A program made the position numbers and the translations under genes. Below the pieces are notes generated by a model. That model ran no database searches. It saw only the letters and a program-made list of their open reading frames with translations, and was not told the DNA's origin. From an uncultured Lachnospiraceae bacterium (GTDB lineage: Bacteria > Bacillota > Clostridia > Lachnospirales > Lachnospiraceae): a stretch of 64,000 bases of DNA. Location of the stretch: positions 1 to 64,000 of the forward strand of contig CACWJQ010000002.1 in NCBI GenBank assembly GCA_902761225.1, given 5' to 3'. Shown one piece after another: positions 27,192 to 35,014 of the stretch. The first letter of the stretch is position 1; each line of letters opens with the position of its first letter.

Positions 27192-28127
27192 ATGAAAAAA
27201 CTGATAATAAAAATCTCAATACTTTGTCTGGCCGTCCTCGGATTTCTGATCATCATTGAGGCACTTTCCTGCAATGATGATACGAAGGAAGCCATGGCCC
27301 GTCTTACCAACAGTGAGGATTATCTGGAACAGGGAAGCGGTGCAGCTTCCATCCTGCCCATCATAGGCTCGGCAGGCATGGAAGATGGCAAGAGAGTCCT
27401 TGTTCTTGGGGATTCTATAGCCGGGCAGATGTTCTCGGGCCTTGCCGAAGATTATCCGGACATAAGGATTGCCTGCGCCAATGCTGCGATCAATATTTCG
27501 GGACAGTACATGCTCGCATCCGTCTTTCTTGATTCTCATCCCGAAGCTACCGACATCTGGTTATATGCCCATCCCCTTACCCTCACAAGAGGATATGATC
27601 TTGAACTTGGCTATGGATACGCTGTAATGCCCTTTGCTATAGACGGAAGTCTCGGTTACCTGGATGACAGGACACTTGACGAAATGAGATCCGTATACGG
27701 GCGCCTGGCCATGAATCCTGATGTCGCATCCTTCATAGATGCATCACCGCTGAACAGAAAATTATTCTTAAGTTACATACGCATGCATAACGAACCCTAT
27801 GTTCAGGAAAATGATTACGAGATAGCATCCAGATGTATCATACGTCTTAAGGAATTGTGCGAATCAAGGGGTGTGACATTTCATTTTTACTCCAGTCCCT
27901 CAACCGAGTATTACAGGGACAAGATAGAAGAGACTCGTTCTGATTATGAACTGAGTGATATGTATGCCCTCTATCCCGATTATCTGGACAGCATATATTA
28001 TTTCCCGAATGAATGGTCGGGGGATATGACACATTTCAGTACGGAGTATGCAAACCGCGAAGTGTATGACAGGGTGATGGATGAAGCCTATGATGAAATC
28101 TTTGTCTCATCCGGAATTCGAAAATGA
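27192..28127 (+). CDS. Membrane-anchored SGNH/DltD-like acyl transferase or esterase
   Basis: A 311-residue extracytoplasmic protein with one N-terminal signal-anchor helix (KISILCLAVLGFLIIIEALS). The catalytic serine is Ser75 in VLGDSIAGQ, and the C-terminal DMTH motif supplies Asp278 and His281, the DxxH arrangement of SGNH hydrolases. The preceding MBOAT gene makes it the probable terminal transferase that places the acetyl group on the polymer, as AlgJ/AlgX or PatB do. The 105 bases between the two genes contain no strong terminator, so they may be co-transcribed. Confidence 0.8.
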   Translation: MKKLIIKISILCLAVLGFLIIIEALSCNDDTKEAMARLTNSEDYLEQGSGAASILPIIGSAGMEDGKRVLVLGDSIAGQMFSGLAEDYPDIRIACANAAINISGQYMLASVFLDSHPEATDIWLYAHPLTLTRGYDLELGYGYAVMPFAIDGSLGYLDDRTLDEMRSVYGRLAMNPDVASFIDASPLNRKLFLSYIRMHNEPYVQENDYEIASRCIIRLKELCESRGVTFHFYSSPSTEYYRDKIEETRSDYELSDMYALYPDYLDSIYYFPNEWSGDMTHFSTEYANREVYDRVMDEAYDEIFVSSGIRK

Positions 28128-28240
28128 TACGGTCTGAATGTAAGGACAGAAGCAGAGATGCCCATAGCTCTGTCGGGGTGGTGATATGCCCGGATGATGG
28201 TATATAGCGGCCCGTGAGAAAACGGCTTTGACAGATTTCC

Positions 28241-28269
28241 TTAGCAAGTGTGCACAAAAGAGCTATAAT
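28241..28269 (+). promoter_or_regulatory. Promoter for the PseI-GNAT gene
   Basis: TTAGCA, a 17-base spacer and TATAAT at 28264-28269. The predicted leader is about 80 bases. A TTGACA at 28228 is perfect but lies 30 bases from the -10, too far to pair with it. The 230 bases between the SGNH gene and pseI hold nothing else that I can identify. Confidence 0.6.
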
Positions 28270-28358
28270 GTAAATGCTTGCGGAATAACACAGATATCTG
28301 CATAGGACAATGAACCTGTGTCTGACTTTCAGCATTGGAAGGATATGGAGAATACCCT

Positions 28359-29957
28359 ATGTTCCACTTATTTGAAAAAGTAAATAACGGTGAGGTGTAC
28401 GTTATCGCGGAGATGAGCGCCAATCACGGCGGGAGCCTTGATAATGCTCTGGAGATCGTCCGTCAGTCTGCAAAGGCGGGAGCTGACTGTCTCAAGATAC
28501 AGACCTATACGGCAGACTCCATCACAATGGACTGCGATAATGACTATTTCAGGATAAAAGGCGGTCTCTGGGACGGATACAGACTGTATGACCTGTACAG
28601 CGAAGCCGGAACTCCCTATGAATGGCATGCTGCGATAAAGGAAGAATGTGAGAAATGCGGAATGGATTTTCTTTCGACTCCTTTTGATAAGACGGCCGTG
28701 GATTTCCTTGGATCCTTAGGGACTGAAGCATACAAGATCGCCAGCTTTGAACTCGTTGACATTCCGCTGATCGAGTATGCCGCATCAAAAGGAAAGCCCA
28801 TGATCATGTCCTGCGGTATGGCAAGCGTAAGCGAGATACAGGATGCGGTTGATGCCTGCAGGAGAATGGGCAACGATCAGATCGTACTCTTAAAGTGCTG
28901 CAGCGAATATCCTGCCAACTGGGAGGATATGCATCTCGGGAATATACCCGATATGAAGAAGAGATTCGGCACCCTCGTGGGCCTTTCGGATCACAGCTTC
29001 GGAAGCATAGGTGCAGTGGTTGGGGTTTCACTCGGTGCATGTGTTGTGGAAAAGCATATCAAGCTGGACGGAGTTAAGAGTGCGGACAGCGAGTTCAGCA
29101 TGTCCGTACAGGATTTTGCCTCCATGGTTTCTGATGTAAGGAATGCGTCCAGGATAGCACAGGGCCCGATCTATGAGCCTTCGGCAAAAGAAAAAGCATC
29201 CATGGTGTTCAGAAGGAGCATTTTTGCATCGGAGGATATTAAGGCAGGAGAGGATTTTTCTGAAAAAAATGTCCGTGTGGTAAGACCGGGTAACGGTCTT
29301 TCGCCCAAATACTACAATGAACTGATCGGAACGGTCTGTGCTAAGGATATAAAGCGCGGTGAGCCCATCTGTCTTGATTACATTGATCCGGATTCGCCGG
29401 TATACGGGAAGATTGGGCGGGATATTACCCGGAAAGCCTCGGATGTCTGCAGTGCAAACGGAACTTGTGATGATTTATATGATGCCGGAAGGACTGATAC
29501 TGTAACGGAAAATGCTGCAGGTCCGGTGCTGAGAAAAGCCGTTCCTGAGGACGTGGACCTTCTCTTTAAATGGGCCAATGACCCCGAGGTGCGGAGAAAC
29601 TCCTTTAATTCTGAGCCGATTCCCTATGAAGATCATTGTAAATGGTTCAATAAGCTGATGAACGATCCTTCGCAGGTGCAGTATATCCTTATGTCTGAAG
29701 ATAAGCCGGTCGGACAGATCCGATTTACCCTGAAGGGTGATGAAGCCCTTATCGGTTACAGCGTTGCCCCCGGAATGCGCGGTCTTGGTTATGGATCGGC
29801 CATGCTTGATCTTGCTGAGATGAAGATCCGTGAGGACTGTCCGGAGGTCAGAAAGCTCATAGGACGGGTAAAGCCGGAAAACACAGGGTCCGGAAAATGC
29901 TTTGAAAAAAACGGATATGAGGAAGAATACAGGGAATTTGTACGGAAAATAGACTGA
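28359..29957 (+). CDS. pseI: Pseudaminic acid synthase fused to a GNAT acetyltransferase domain
   Basis: Residues 1-~350 are a NeuB-family synthase: YVIAEMSANHGGSLDNAL, a TIM barrel with KIASFEL and EKHI motifs, and a C-terminal antifreeze-like SAF domain (VFRRSIFASEDIKAGEDF to YYNELIGT). LWDGYRLYDLYSEAGTPYEWH is typical of PseI, which condenses PEP with the 2,4-diacetamido hexose. After a ~45-residue linker a GNAT domain follows (about 397-532; FKWANDPEVRRNSF, PGMRGLGYGSAML). ATG 28359 has GGAG 9 bases upstream. The rest of the Pse pathway is absent from the window. The GNAT part may act like PseH or modify the acid. Confidence 0.87.
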   Translation: MFHLFEKVNNGEVYVIAEMSANHGGSLDNALEIVRQSAKAGADCLKIQTYTADSITMDCDNDYFRIKGGLWDGYRLYDLYSEAGTPYEWHAAIKEECEKCGMDFLSTPFDKTAVDFLGSLGTEAYKIASFELVDIPLIEYAASKGKPMIMSCGMASVSEIQDAVDACRRMGNDQIVLLKCCSEYPANWEDMHLGNIPDMKKRFGTLVGLSDHSFGSIGAVVGVSLGACVVEKHIKLDGVKSADSEFSMSVQDFASMVSDVRNASRIAQGPIYEPSAKEKASMVFRRSIFASEDIKAGEDFSEKNVRVVRPGNGLSPKYYNELIGTVCAKDIKRGEPICLDYIDPDSPVYGKIGRDITRKASDVCSANGTCDDLYDAGRTDTVTENAAGPVLRKAVPEDVDLLFKWANDPEVRRNSFNSEPIPYEDHCKWFNKLMNDPSQVQYILMSEDKPVGQIRFTLKGDEALIGYSVAPGMRGLGYGSAMLDLAEMKIREDCPEVRKLIGRVKPENTGSGKCFEKNGYEEEYREFVRKID

Positions 29958-29965
29958 AAAACACC

Positions 29966-30001
29966 TTTGAACCCACTATCTAGTGGGTTCAAATTTTTTT
30001 A
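29966..30001 (+). terminator. Strong intrinsic terminator after pseI
   Basis: A perfect 13-base inverted repeat, TTTGAACCCACTA / TAGTGGGTTCAAA with a 2-base centre, followed by seven T. It starts 9 bases after the pseI stop and isolates this gene from nagB. Confidence 0.92.
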
Positions 30002-30011
30002 TGCCCATATA

Positions 30012-30041
30012 TTGATACATAATCCTGTTTTTTGATATAAT
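30012..30041 (+). promoter_or_regulatory. Promoter for the nagB-glmM operon
   Basis: TTGATA at 30012-30017, an 18-base spacer and TATAAT at 30036-30041 with a TGA extension. This leaves a leader of about 135 bases before nagB, in which I see no clear riboswitch or operator. Confidence 0.7.
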
Positions 30042-30185
30042 TTTCGCGGAAATTTTTGTCGTGGCGTCTGTCATTTGGACAGCCTCGTAAATGATACCCA
30101 CTGATCACGGCGGATATCTGCGGCAGGCTTAAAATATGAGATTGTCTATTTTACCGTGGACGGATCCGCAGAAAGAGAGAATTTT

Positions 30186-30977
30186 ATGCGAGTAGTCATT
30201 CAGGAGAATTACGACAAGATGTGCAAATGGGCAGCTGATTACATTGCTGCTAAGATCAGGGCGCACAAAGAGGACAGACCCTTTGTGCTGGGACTCCCCA
30301 CCGGTTCTTCTCCCATCGGAGTATACAAAGAACTTGCAAGACAGAATCAGGCGGGAGAATTATCCTTTGCAAATGTTGTGACCTTTAATATGGACGAATA
30401 CCTCGGTCTTCCCCATGACCATGACCAGAGCTACTGGTACTTCATGCATGATAATTTCTTTGATCATCTTGTTGATATGAAGCCTGAGAATATCAATATC
30501 CTCAACGGCATGACGGACGATCCCGTAAAAGAGTGTGCTGATTATGAAGCAAAGATCGCATCCTATGGAGGCATCGACCTTTTTATGGGAGGCATCGGAG
30601 TTGACGGGCATATCGCATTCAATGAACCCTTCACAAGTCTTGCATCACGCACGGGTGTGAGAGATCTTACTACCGACACCCGCATAGTAAACAGCAGATT
30701 TTTCGAAAATGACCCTGAGAAGGTCCCCGCACAGGCTCTTTCGGTAGGTGTCGGAACAGTTACAGATTCGAAGGAGGTTCTTATTCTTATCAACGGACAT
30801 AACAAGGCCAGAGCTCTTGCTGCAACCGTTGAGGGCGGAGTGAGCCAGAAGTGGACCTGCTCTGCACTTCAGATGCATAATGGTGCGATCATTGCATGTG
30901 ATGAAGCTGCATGCGGTGAACTGACTGTTGATACATATAAATATTTCCTGGATATTGAGAGAGGAGAAAGACTGTAA
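30186..30977 (+). CDS. nagB: Glucosamine-6-phosphate deaminase
   Basis: Interconverts glucosamine-6-phosphate with fructose-6-phosphate and ammonia in the cytoplasm. The 263 residues show [37 protein letters not shown] and the C-terminal [16 protein letters not shown], all hallmark NagB segments including the catalytic Asp-Glu-His region. ATG 30186 gives the family length; a GTG 30 bases earlier is in frame but unneeded. The stop TAA overlaps the ATG of the next gene. Being operonic with an acyltransferase and GlmM, it may be used toward hexosamine synthesis and not only for GlcNAc catabolism. Confidence 0.95.
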   Translation: MRVVIQENYDKMCKWAADYIAAKIRAHKEDRPFVLGLPTGSSPIGVYKELARQNQAGELSFANVVTFNMDEYLGLPHDHDQSYWYFMHDNFFDHLVDMKPENINILNGMTDDPVKECADYEAKIASYGGIDLFMGGIGVDGHIAFNEPFTSLASRTGVRDLTTDTRIVNSRFFENDPEKVPAQALSVGVGTVTDSKEVLILINGHNKARALAATVEGGVSQKWTCSALQMHNGAIIACDEAACGELTVDTYKYFLDIERGERL

Positions 30978-31639
30978 TGTACACAATAAAGGATCTCTAT
31001 GATCTTGACCACACGCTTGCGAAGGATTATCTGTCACAGTTTACATACCCCTGGGAGGCACTTAAGGGGATCAAGGATTTCATCCTTCAGCTTGGCCCGA
31101 CCCTTGGTGACGAGTATGAGGAAAGGTCAGAGAACGTATGGGTTCACAAGACAGCAACTGTTTTTCCTTCCGCATATCTCGGTGCTCCCTGCATCATCGG
31201 ACCAAACACCGAAGTGCGTCACGGTGCGTTCATCCGCGGTTCGGCTCTGGTTGGAGCAGACTGTGTGGTGGGAAACAGCGTTGAACTCAAGAATGTGATC
31301 CTTTTCGATCATGTTCAGACTCCTCATTACAACTATGTGGGAGACAGCATCCTCGGATACTTCAGCCATATGGGTGCAGGCTCCATCACAAGTAATGTCA
31401 AGAGTGACAAAAAGCTTGTCGTTGTTCATAACGGTACCGAGAGCATTGAGACCGGTATCAAGAAGTTCGGCGCAATGCTGGGTGACCATGTTGAGGTAGG
31501 CTGTAATGCGGTATGTAATCCCGGCACAGTGATCGGCAGAAATTCAAACGTCTATCCCACCTCCTGCGTAAGGGGCGTTGTTCCCGAAAACAGCATCTAC
31601 AAGAACAGCGGTGAGATCATACACAAAGAAGAGAGGTAA
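30977..31639 (+). CDS. Left-handed beta-helix acetyltransferase, GlmU C-domain-like
   Basis: A 220-residue hexapeptide protein. After an ~45-residue helical start (YTIKDLYDLDHTLAKDYL) come repeats of the LbetaH type (VFPSAYLGAPCIIGPNTEVRHGAFIRGSALVG...) and a C-terminal PGTVIGRNSNVYPTSCVRG. Such proteins are often labelled UDP-GlcNAc pyrophosphorylase, but no nucleotidyltransferase domain is present, only the acyltransferase/scaffold helix. Between nagB and glmM it likely N-acetylates glucosamine-1-phosphate, the job of the C-terminal half of GlmU. The uridylyltransferase activity would then have to come from another gene outside the window. Confidence 0.75.
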   Translation: MYTIKDLYDLDHTLAKDYLSQFTYPWEALKGIKDFILQLGPTLGDEYEERSENVWVHKTATVFPSAYLGAPCIIGPNTEVRHGAFIRGSALVGADCVVGNSVELKNVILFDHVQTPHYNYVGDSILGYFSHMGAGSITSNVKSDKKLVVVHNGTESIETGIKKFGAMLGDHVEVGCNAVCNPGTVIGRNSNVYPTSCVRGVVPENSIYKNSGEIIHKEER

Positions 31640-31645
31640 TTTAAG

Positions 31646-32995
31646 ATGGGCAAGTATTTCGGAACAGACGGATTTCGCGGCGAGGCTAACAAGGATCTGA
31701 ATTTTGAGCATGCTGTAAAGATCGGACGTTTCCTCGGATGGTATTACGGAGCAAACCAGGGCAAGAAGGCCAAGATCGTGATCGGTAAGGACACAAGACG
31801 CAGCAGCTATATGTTCGAGTATGCTCTCTGCACAGGCCTTATGGCATCGGGAGCAGATGCATATATCATGCACGTAACCACCACTCCCTCCGTAGCTTAT
31901 ATCACAAGGGTTGATGATTTTGACTGCGGCATCATGATCTCCGCATCCCACAATCCTTATTATGATAACGGCATCAAGCTTTTCAACGGAAACGGCGAGA
32001 AGATGGATGAGGAGACCATTCTCAAGGTTGAGGATTACATCGACGGAAAGCTTGAGATTCCCGTAGCCGAAAGAGACAGTATCGGACGCACCGTGGATTA
32101 TGTTGCGGGACGTAACCGTTATATCGGATATCTTATCTCTCATTCCAAGTACGGATTCAAGGATGTCAAGGTCGGTCTCGATGTTGCAAACGGTGCGGCA
32201 TGGCAGATCGCAAAGGGAGTTTTTGATGCTCTCGGAGCCAAGACCTATGTCATGAACGATGAACCCGACGGATTCAATATCAATACCGATTGCGGAAGCA
32301 CACATATAGAGCATCTCCAGAAGTTCGTTGTCGAAAAGGGCCTTGATGTGGGTTTTGCATACGACGGAGATGCAGACAGATGCCTTGCAGTTGACGAGAA
32401 GGGCAATGTCATCACCGGCGACCATACCCTTTACATCTATGGTCTGTATATGAAGGAGCGCGGAAAGCTCCTTAACAACAAGGTCGTTACCACCGTTATG
32501 AGCAATTTCGGACTTTACAAGGCTCTCGACAAGGTCGGCATCGAGTATGAGAAGACCAAGGTCGGTGACAAGTACGTATATGAGAACATGGTGCAGAACG
32601 GCCACCGTATCGGAGGAGAGCAGTCCGGACATACTATTTTCACCAAGTATGCCACAACCGGTGACGGTATCCTTACCAGCCTTAAGCTGATGGAGGTTAT
32701 GCTGGCAAAGGGCAAGCCCATGAGCGAACTTGCGGCACCTGTTGTATTCTATCCCCAGGTCCTCAAGAATGTCCGCGTTAAGAGTAAGCCCGATGCGCAG
32801 AACGATCCCGATGTTCAGGCAGCTGTTAAGAAGGTTTCCGATGAACTCGGAGATACCGGACGTATCCTTGTCCGCGAATCCGGAACGGAGCCCGTTATCA
32901 GAGTCATGGTAGAAGCTGAGTCCGATGAGCTGTGTGAAAAGTATGTGGACAGCGTCATAGATGTTATCAGGGCAAAGGGACATATTGCTGAGTAA
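31646..32995 (+). CDS. glmM: Phosphoglucosamine mutase
   Basis: Isomerises glucosamine-6-phosphate and glucosamine-1-phosphate. The 449-residue protein begins MGKYFGTDGFRG, has the phosphoserine loop ISASHNPYYDNG, the Mg-binding DGDADR and the C-terminal phosphate-binding RESGTEPVIRVMVE. It starts 6 bases after the beta-helix protein. Codon use is strongly biased (few rare codons), suggesting high expression. A 496-codon frame on the opposite strand is only its shadow. The nearest alternative is a phosphomannomutase, but the GTDGFRG start and the nagB operon favour GlmM. Confidence 0.93.
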   Translation: MGKYFGTDGFRGEANKDLNFEHAVKIGRFLGWYYGANQGKKAKIVIGKDTRRSSYMFEYALCTGLMASGADAYIMHVTTTPSVAYITRVDDFDCGIMISASHNPYYDNGIKLFNGNGEKMDEETILKVEDYIDGKLEIPVAERDSIGRTVDYVAGRNRYIGYLISHSKYGFKDVKVGLDVANGAAWQIAKGVFDALGAKTYVMNDEPDGFNINTDCGSTHIEHLQKFVVEKGLDVGFAYDGDADRCLAVDEKGNVITGDHTLYIYGLYMKERGKLLNNKVVTTVMSNFGLYKALDKVGIEYEKTKVGDKYVYENMVQNGHRIGGEQSGHTIFTKYATTGDGILTSLKLMEVMLAKGKPMSELAAPVVFYPQVLKNVRVKSKPDAQNDPDVQAAVKKVSDELGDTGRILVRESGTEPVIRVMVEAESDELCEKYVDSVIDVIRAKGHIAE

Positions 32996-33068
32996 GATCT
33001 GTTCCATCCGGGTAAAAGAAGATATTGCCCGCAAGCCGGAATATGGCCCGAATTTATGAATAATTCAT

Positions 33069-33111
33069 ATTCAGCGTGTATTGCGCAATATTGGTGCAAT
33101 ACACGCTGAAT
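33069..33111. terminator. 15-bp inverted repeat between glmM and sodA (terminator or operator)
   Basis: TTCAGCGTGTATTGC (33070-33084) and GCAATACACGCTGAA (33096-33110) are exact inverted copies around an 11-base centre. The T-tail (TTTTGC) is short for an intrinsic terminator, and the element ends only 3 bases before the extended -10 of sodA, so an operator role is possible as well. A half-site, ACGCTGAATAC, recurs at about 33130. Confidence 0.6.
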
Positions 33112-33113
33112 TT

Positions 33114-33122
33114 TGCTATAAT
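33114..33122 (+). promoter_or_regulatory. Extended -10 promoter of the superoxide dismutase gene
   Basis: TGCTATAAT is a perfect extended -10 element; the region where a -35 would lie is inside the right arm of the inverted repeat. The leader would be about 130 bases. The remaining 264-base interval between glmM and sodA shows no gene. Confidence 0.55.
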
Positions 33123-33259
33123 AAGCAAGTACGCTGAATACAGATATTTCACTGTAAGTGTAGCGTCAGATGCAGACATAAACAGGAGATGATCTGTGTT
33201 CTTATGTCCGTGGACGTGTTCTCAACATTTAAATAATCAGATTATTCGGGAGGCATGCT

Positions 33260-33874
33260 ATGTTCGAACAGGTAAAACTTAATTTTGCATCAGATGCACT
33301 TGAGCCGGTCATCGATACTGCTACGGTAGAGACTCATTATGGCAAGCACCATGCAGCTTATACCAAGGCATTTAATGATCTTGCAGAGAAAGCAGGACTT
33401 TCCGGAAAGAGCGCAGAAGAGATACTGGGCAGTCTTGATAGTGTTCAGGATGATGCGCTTCGTACCGGTCTTCGCAATCAGGGAGGCGGATATCTGAATC
33501 ACAATATTTATTTCGAGCAGCTTAAGCCTGTTTCCGAAGCAAAGAAGGCTCCGGAAGGTGCTCTCCTTGCCCAGATCGAGAAGCAGTTCGGAAGTGTGGA
33601 TGGGCTTAAGGAAGAACTGAATGCACTGGCTGCATCTCAGTTTGGATCCGGATGGGGATGGCTCGGCAAGAAGGCTGACGGAACTCTTGTCACATACAAG
33701 ACTGCCAACCAGGATAATAATTACAGCCTTAATATGGATGTTACTCCCGTTCTTACTCTTGATGTCTGGGAGCATGCATATTATCTGAAGTACAGAAATC
33801 TCAGGGCCGATTATCTCAAGGCTCTCTGGGATCTTATCGACTGGAGCGTTGCGGAAGCGCGTTATAATGCATGA
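33260..33874 (+). CDS. sodA: Superoxide dismutase (Fe/Mn)
   Basis: Converts superoxide to oxygen and hydrogen peroxide in the cytoplasm. The 204-residue protein contains all four metal ligands: His26 in ETHYGKHHAAY, His81 in LNHNIYFE, Asp168 and His172 in LDVWEHAYYLKY. GSGWGWL is the usual interior segment. Whether it uses iron or manganese cannot be decided from these motifs. Its GGGAGG ribosome site sits 7 bases before the ATG. The presence of one SOD fits an anaerobe exposed to some oxygen. Confidence 0.95.
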   Translation: MFEQVKLNFASDALEPVIDTATVETHYGKHHAAYTKAFNDLAEKAGLSGKSAEEILGSLDSVQDDALRTGLRNQGGGYLNHNIYFEQLKPVSEAKKAPEGALLAQIEKQFGSVDGLKEELNALAASQFGSGWGWLGKKADGTLVTYKTANQDNNYSLNMDVTPVLTLDVWEHAYYLKYRNLRADYLKALWDLIDWSVAEARYNA

Positions 33875-33944
33875 GTGTTGACAGATTTTTACGGTGCGGG
33901 TGACATTAGCCATCCGCACTGATGGTCTTTGAAAGAGAACGATT

Positions 33945-34973
33945 ATGATCACTGTCTCTTACCTGATATCCTTTCTTGTAGCGATCATCATACTTCTGTT
34001 TATGATCACCTACGGAGAGGGGTATAGTATCAACCAGATACTTCTTGCTGTTGTGATAGTCATCGGAAACGGTGGCTATTTTGCGCTGTCTGTCTCGGAG
34101 GATCTTTATCATGCGATCCTTTGTACGCAGCTTACATATACTATCGGGCTTTTTGCCCCGATGATTCTTTTCGTGAACATAACGGAGATTTATAAGATAA
34201 GGATGCCAAGCTGGCTTCTGTGCTGTATGTATGCTGTTCAGTTCGCACTTTTTCTGTGTACCGCAACAATAGGAAAAACCGATGCCTGGTACAGCAGTGT
34301 TGAATATAACAGGATGGGAGATATCGTATATCTTTCCAAGGAATACGGACCCTTCCATACAGTTTATATGATCACTCTCTATCTGTATTTTCTGCTGCTT
34401 GTCATCTGTTCCGCGGGGATCATAAAAGGGAAAAGAAAAGTATCAGCTCAGGATGCTACGGCGATATTTTTTCTGGAATTTTTCACCATTGCCGTATATG
34501 TCGCGGAGAGACTTGTCGGATTCAGAATAGAGCTCTTCCCCTTTGTTATAGTATTCTGTGAAATCCTTTTGCTGATACCCATCACGAAGCTCAATACATA
34601 TTCCCTTTCCGGCAATAATGAGCTCATCCGCAAGAGGCTTGAGGATGAGGGATACATATTCTTTGACAGAAGGCTCAGGTTCATGGGCGGAAACCAGAAG
34701 GCATTTGAGTTTTTTCCGGAGCTTTCGGAATGGGCTCTTGAAAAGAAGATTCCTGGGTCAGGAGGAAGATTTAACACATATCTCCGTCAACCTCTGTACA
34801 GATATCTTGAGGAGCAGAATGAGGATCTGTCCATCGGATCCTTTACCATGAAGGATATCAGGCTGTCATACCGTATCGGCACGATCCGTAACCGCTCGGG
34901 CATAACCCAGGGTTACATCATAGAACTGGATGAAGGAAGATACCTGAGCGACCGGAGTGAGTGCAGATCGTGA
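33945..34973 (+). CDS. 7TM sensor-like protein with C-terminal PAS-like domain, no output domain
   Basis: A 342-residue protein with seven predicted helices in the first ~220 residues (from VSYLISFLVAIIILLFMITY to FPFVIVFCEILLLIPI), as in the N-terminal 7TM region of some Firmicutes histidine kinases and diguanylate cyclases. The last ~120 residues (IRKRLEDEGYIFFDRRLRFMGGNQKAFEFFPELSEWAL to YIIELDEGRY) look like a PAS fold. No kinase, GGDEF, EAL or HD output follows. The next gene, 41 bases downstream, encodes an HD-GYP protein, so the two may form a signalling pair. Function is not known to me. Confidence 0.65.
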   Translation: MITVSYLISFLVAIIILLFMITYGEGYSINQILLAVVIVIGNGGYFALSVSEDLYHAILCTQLTYTIGLFAPMILFVNITEIYKIRMPSWLLCCMYAVQFALFLCTATIGKTDAWYSSVEYNRMGDIVYLSKEYGPFHTVYMITLYLYFLLLVICSAGIIKGKRKVSAQDATAIFFLEFFTIAVYVAERLVGFRIELFPFVIVFCEILLLIPITKLNTYSLSGNNELIRKRLEDEGYIFFDRRLRFMGGNQKAFEFFPELSEWALEKKIPGSGGRFNTYLRQPLYRYLEEQNEDLSIGSFTMKDIRLSYRIGTIRNRSGITQGYIIELDEGRYLSDRSECRS

Positions 34974-35014
34974 TATGACAGATGTGAAGATCTGATATTT
35001 TTAGCAGGTTTATT

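Noticed and set aside
28228-28233. Perfect TTGACA upstream of pseI as its -35
   Set aside because: It lies 30 bases from the TATAAT; TTAGCA at 28241 has the correct 17-base spacing.
31544-33034. A 496-codon open frame on the minus strand opposite glmM
   Set aside because: It mirrors a highly codon-biased, clearly functional glmM, has no recognisable motif or ribosome site, and is best explained as an antisense shadow frame.
33290-33952. A 220-codon minus-strand frame opposite sodA
   Set aside because: Covers a complete superoxide dismutase with all metal ligands on the plus strand; composition is typical of an antisense shadow.
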